A stretch of 64,000 bases of DNA from NCBI RefSeq assembly GCF_043944905.1, contig NZ_JBIMSN010000029.1, positions 62,001 through 126,000 of the forward strand. Reading direction: 5' to 3'. This document shows, in pieces, positions 61,349-64,000 of the stretch (position 1 is its first letter; every line of letters begins with the position of its first letter). Origin of the DNA: Antrihabitans spumae (GTDB taxonomy: Bacteria > Actinomycetota > Actinomycetes > Mycobacteriales > Mycobacteriaceae). Both the position numbers and the translations under genes were made by a program. The notes beneath the pieces are model-generated. The model was not told where the DNA came from. It ran no database searches and was given only the letters and a program-made list of their open reading frames with translations.

Positions 61349-62632
61349 TCAGTGCACGACCGGGCACTTCGTCTGGTAGTCGACCTGAAACTCCTTGATT
61401 CCGTTCAGCCATCCCGACCGCAGACGTCGCTCGTCGCCGACCTTGGTGATGTCGGGCAGAACGTCGGCAATAGCGTTGAAGATGAGGTCGATCTCGAGGC
61501 GAGCGAGGTTTGCGCCGAGGCAGAAGTGCGCGCCCGTGCCGCCGAAGCTGACATGGGGATTCGGATCTCGCGTGATGTCGAACTTCGTCGCGTTCTCGAA
61601 CACGTCTTCGTCGAAGTTCGCCGAACTGTAGAGCATGACGACACGTTGGCCCTTCTTGATGGCCACGCCGCCGAGTTCGGTGTCTTCGAGCGCCGTTCGC
61701 TGAAACGACGTCACCGGCGTCGCCCATCGGATGATCTCGTCCGCCGCAGTGGCAGGGCGCTCACGTTTGTAGAGCTCCCACTGGTCCGGATTGTCGATGA
61801 AGGCAGCCATGCCGTGCGTGATGGCGTTGCGCGTCGTCTCGTTGCCTGCGACCGCGAGCAGAATCACGAAGAAGCCGAACTCCTCGGGGCTGAGCTCGTC
61901 GCCGTCGACGTCTGCTTCGATCAAGCGCGTCACGATGTCGTCAGCTGGGCACTTCTTACGTTCGGCAGCGAGGTTGTAGGCGTAGCCCAGGATTTCCATG
62001 GATGCCAAACGGGGGTCCGCGTCGATTTCGGGATCGTCGTAGGACGTCATCTGGTTCGACCAATCGAACATCTTCATACGGTCCTCTTGCGGAACACCGA
62101 TGAGTTCGGCAATCGCCTGCAGCGGCAATTCGCACGCCACCTGCGTCACGAAGTCGCCTGCGCCGGCCGCGGCCGCCGTCTCGACGATCGTCTTTGCTCT
62201 TGCCGTGAGTTCGTCACGCAGACTGTTGATCGCTCGCGGCGTGAAGCCGCGGGACACAAGCTTGCGAAGCTTCGTGTGTTCGGGCGCGTCCTTGTTGATC
62301 AGGATGAAGCGCTGCTGGTCGATGTTCTCGCGCGGTATGTCGTCCGAGAAACGCGGTATCGCGGTGTTCTCGTGCGTCGAGAAGACGTCGCTGCGCCGGG
62401 AAACTTCCTTGACCTCCGCGTGCCTGCTCACGACCCAGAAGCCGCCGTCGTTGAATCCGCCGACGTCCGGGCGCTGGGCGTTCCACCAGATGGGCGCTGC
62501 CCTGCGAAGCTCTGCGTATTCCTCGAACGGAACTCGATCCTTGTAGACGTCAGGGTCCGTGAAATCGAATCCCGGGGGAAGGTTCGGCTCTGCCACGAGT
62601 ATCTCCTCAAGGATGCTGTGCACATCGTCCAT
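61349..62632 (-). CDS. cyp125: Cytochrome P450 CYP125, steroid C26-monooxygenase
   Basis: A 427-residue P450. The N-terminal region has PNLPPGFDFTDPDVYKDRVP; the I-helix is FVILLAVAGNETTRNAITHG (about residues 250-270); the ExxR region precedes WATPVTSFQRTAL; the heme motif is FGGTGAHFCLGANLAR (Cys near 370); the C-terminus SGWLNGIKEFQVDYQTKCPVVH is typical of CYP125. It oxidises the terminal methyl of the sterol side chain. The ATG at 62632 is preferred over GTG 62644, which would lie inside the KstR site. It is divergent from fadA5, as in mycobacteria. Confidence 0.95.
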   Translation of the reverse strand: MDDVHSILEEILVAEPNLPPGFDFTDPDVYKDRVPFEEYAELRRAAPIWWNAQRPDVGGFNDGGFWVVSRHAEVKEVSRRSDVFSTHENTAIPRFSDDIPRENIDQQRFILINKDAPEHTKLRKLVSRGFTPRAINSLRDELTARAKTIVETAAAAGAGDFVTQVACELPLQAIAELIGVPQEDRMKMFDWSNQMTSYDDPEIDADPRLASMEILGYAYNLAAERKKCPADDIVTRLIEADVDGDELSPEEFGFFVILLAVAGNETTRNAITHGMAAFIDNPDQWELYKRERPATAADEIIRWATPVTSFQRTALEDTELGGVAIKKGQRVVMLYSSANFDEDVFENATKFDITRDPNPHVSFGGTGAHFCLGANLARLEIDLIFNAIADVLPDITKVGDERRLRSGWLNGIKEFQVDYQTKCPVVH

Positions 62633-62636
62633 GATG

Positions 62637-62650
62637 TGGAACACGTTCTA
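62637..62650. promoter_or_regulatory. KstR-type operator, cyp125 side
   Basis: TGGAACACGTTCTA fully matches TNNAACNNGTTNNA and begins 5 bp upstream of the cyp125 ATG. It is one of two sites in the cyp125-fadA5 divergent region. Confidence 0.88.
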
Positions 62651-62714
62651 CATGCATTCAAGCACAGGTGTCAGGAGTTGTGAAGAAATGGCAGGTAGCG
62701 CCTTGCATTCAAGG

Positions 62715-62728
62715 GAGAACGTGTTCTA
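62715..62728. promoter_or_regulatory. KstR-type operator, fadA5 side
   Basis: GAGAACGTGTTCTA matches the KstR consensus except for the first base. It lies 43 bp upstream of the fadA5 ATG and 65 bp from the other operator, so each promoter has its own site. Confidence 0.82.
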
Positions 62729-62770
62729 CTTTTTGAAGTGACCAACGCTTGGTCGGGGAAGGAGCCACCC

Positions 62771-63934
62771 ATGGGTAGCCCAGTGATCGTCGAGGCAGTA
62801 CGTACACCTATCGGCAAACGCCGCGGCTGGTTGGCCGGCCTGCACGCCGCCGAAATTCTCGGCGCGGTGCAGCGCGGAATCATCGATCGGGCGGGCATCG
62901 ACCCGACTCTCGTGCAGCAGGTCATCGGCGGTTGCGTCACCCAGGCAGGCGAGCAGTCCAACAACATCACCCGCACGGCCTGGCTGCACAACGGTCTGCC
63001 GTGGCAAGCGGGTGCGACAACGATCGATTGCCAGTGCGGCTCGGCCCAGCAGGCGAACCATCTGATCGCGGGACTGATAGCGATAGATGCGATCGACGTC
63101 GGGATTGCCTGCGGCGTCGAGGCAATGAGCCGCGTCCCACTCGGGGCCAACATCGGCGAAAACGCGGGTCCACGGCGGCCGGATTCGTGGGACATCGACC
63201 TGCCGAACCAGTTCGAAGCCGCTGAACGCATTGCCCGTCGACGCGGAATATCGCGCGCGGACGTCGATGCCCTCGGCGTCTCCTCGCAGCAACGTGCAAA
63301 ACAAGCGTGGCTCGAAGGCCGTTTCGATCGCGAGGTGCTGCCCGTGACAGCGCCGGTGCTCGACAAGGACGGAAACCCGACCGGCGAGACAGCCGTGGTC
63401 GATCGCGATCAAGGTTTGCGCGACACCACCCTCGAATCCCTCGCCCGCTTGAAGCCCGTACTGGAGAACGGCGTGCATACGGCAGGTACGTCCTCACAGA
63501 TCTCGGACGGCGCAGCAGCGGTAATGCTGATGGACGAAGCGAAAGCACGCGCCCTCGGACTCACCCCTCGCGCGCGGATCATCTCGCAGTGCCTGGTCGG
63601 CGCGGAGACCGAGTTCCATCTCGACGGCCCGGTCCAAGCGACACAACGACTCCTCGAACTGAGCGGTATGAAGATCGGCGATCTCGACCTGTTCGAGGTG
63701 AACGAAGCGTTCGCCTCCGTCGCCCTTTCCTGGGCGGCAGTGCACCGACCCGATCCGGATCTGGTCAATGTCAACGGCGGCGCACTCGCCCTCGGCCACC
63801 CCGTCGGCAGCACTGGGGCACGTCTCATCACGACCGCATTGCACGAATTGGAGCGCCGTGACGGCTCGACGGCATTGATCACGATGTGTGCTGGCGGTGC
63901 GCTGTCGACCGGAACCATCATCGAGAGAATCTGA
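62771..63934 (+). CDS. fadA5: Steroid side-chain thiolase FadA5
   Basis: A 387-residue thiolase. The nucleophile Cys89 lies in TTIDCQCGSAQQANH, the His motif is NGGALALGHPVG (about residue 335), and the second Cys is in TMCAGGALSTG near the C-terminus. The N-terminal VIVEAVRTPIGKRRGWLAGLHA and long stretches elsewhere match FadA5 (Rv3546), which cleaves the 3-ketoacyl-CoA sterol side chain. The ATG at 62771 follows AAGGAG; an in-frame codon at 62738 lacks a ribosome site. It is divergent from cyp125. Confidence 0.95.
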   Translation: MGSPVIVEAVRTPIGKRRGWLAGLHAAEILGAVQRGIIDRAGIDPTLVQQVIGGCVTQAGEQSNNITRTAWLHNGLPWQAGATTIDCQCGSAQQANHLIAGLIAIDAIDVGIACGVEAMSRVPLGANIGENAGPRRPDSWDIDLPNQFEAAERIARRRGISRADVDALGVSSQQRAKQAWLEGRFDREVLPVTAPVLDKDGNPTGETAVVDRDQGLRDTTLESLARLKPVLENGVHTAGTSSQISDGAAAVMLMDEAKARALGLTPRARIISQCLVGAETEFHLDGPVQATQRLLELSGMKIGDLDLFEVNEAFASVALSWAAVHRPDPDLVNVNGGALALGHPVGSTGARLITTALHELERRDGSTALITMCAGGALSTGTIIERI

Positions 63935-64000
63935 TCGCGCCTACTTGTTGCCGAACCTCCTCGGACAGAAGCCAACTCAGTTTCGGCGTGTCCCGTCGTT
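63935..64000. other. Right edge, no recognisable gene
   Basis: Sixty-six bases after fadA5. No reading frame can be assigned; the 3' end of a neighbouring gene may begin here but is too short to identify. Confidence 0.4.

Noticed and set aside
60960..61379. Plus-strand frame of 139 codons before cyp125
   Set aside because: It runs through the direct repeat and the terminator hairpin, and is Pro/Arg-rich with no motif.

Overview
The window looks like chromosomal DNA of a high-GC mycolate actinobacterium (order Mycobacteriales), most likely Rhodococcus or a close relative such as Nocardia. The evidence is a complete mce4 steroid-import operon, a sterol side-chain catabolic gene set in nearly the same order as in Mycobacterium tuberculosis, eight copies of the KstR operator motif, a PhoP/PhoR-type two-component pair, GTG/TTG starts and dense 1-4 bp gene overlaps. 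Genus is an inference; no rRNA gene is present.

Layout. 1-1.4 kb: end of a citrate/C4-dicarboxylate-type sensor kinase and its response regulator. 1.4-4.9 kb: three-gene oxidoreductase operon with a divergent TetR regulator and a palindromic operator. 4.9-15.2 kb: housekeeping block with oligopeptidase B, purC, purB, purD, a HIT protein, an aminotransferase, a TetR regulator and an M23 peptidase. 15.3-21.9 kb: membrane glycosyltransferase pair, second HIT protein, PhoR/PhoP-like pair and a decapeptide-repeat protein. 21.9-29.4 kb: hydrolases, LemA, small proteins, tRNA-Thr, an orphan MbtH protein, a diguanylate cyclase and otsA. 29.4-39.5 kb: mce4 operon (yrbE4AB, mce4A-F, two Mce-associated proteins). 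39.9-57.9 kb: steroid catabolism (hsd4A-like SDR, fdxD, fadE26-fadE27, fadD19, echA19, another acyl-CoA synthetase, LLM oxidoreductases, DUF35 protein, ltp4-ltp3, KSI-like protein), interrupted by an ISL3-family insertion sequence and an MFS exporter. 57.9-61.3 kb: inserted segment with a frameshifted IS110-type transposase and a three-domain fusion protein. 61.3-64 kb: divergent cyp125 and fadA5.

How it works together. Mce4 imports sterols, CYP125 oxidises the terminal side-chain carbon, FadD19 forms the CoA thioester, and FadE26/FadE27, EchA19, the SDR, FadA5 and the Ltp3/Ltp4 aldolase-type proteins shorten the side chain. KstR-type operators lie in front of each of these transcription units.

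The most unusual structure is a dispersed three-hairpin palindrome. In two copies it supplies the stop codons of both convergent neighbours, and a third copy has been split by the ISL3-family element. Also notable are a 3.36-kb insertion bracketed by an 18-bp imperfect direct repeat, a possible IS110 guide-RNA region, a SnoaL/thioredoxin-like/ankyrin fusion, and a DUF35 protein that has lost its zinc-ribbon cysteines.
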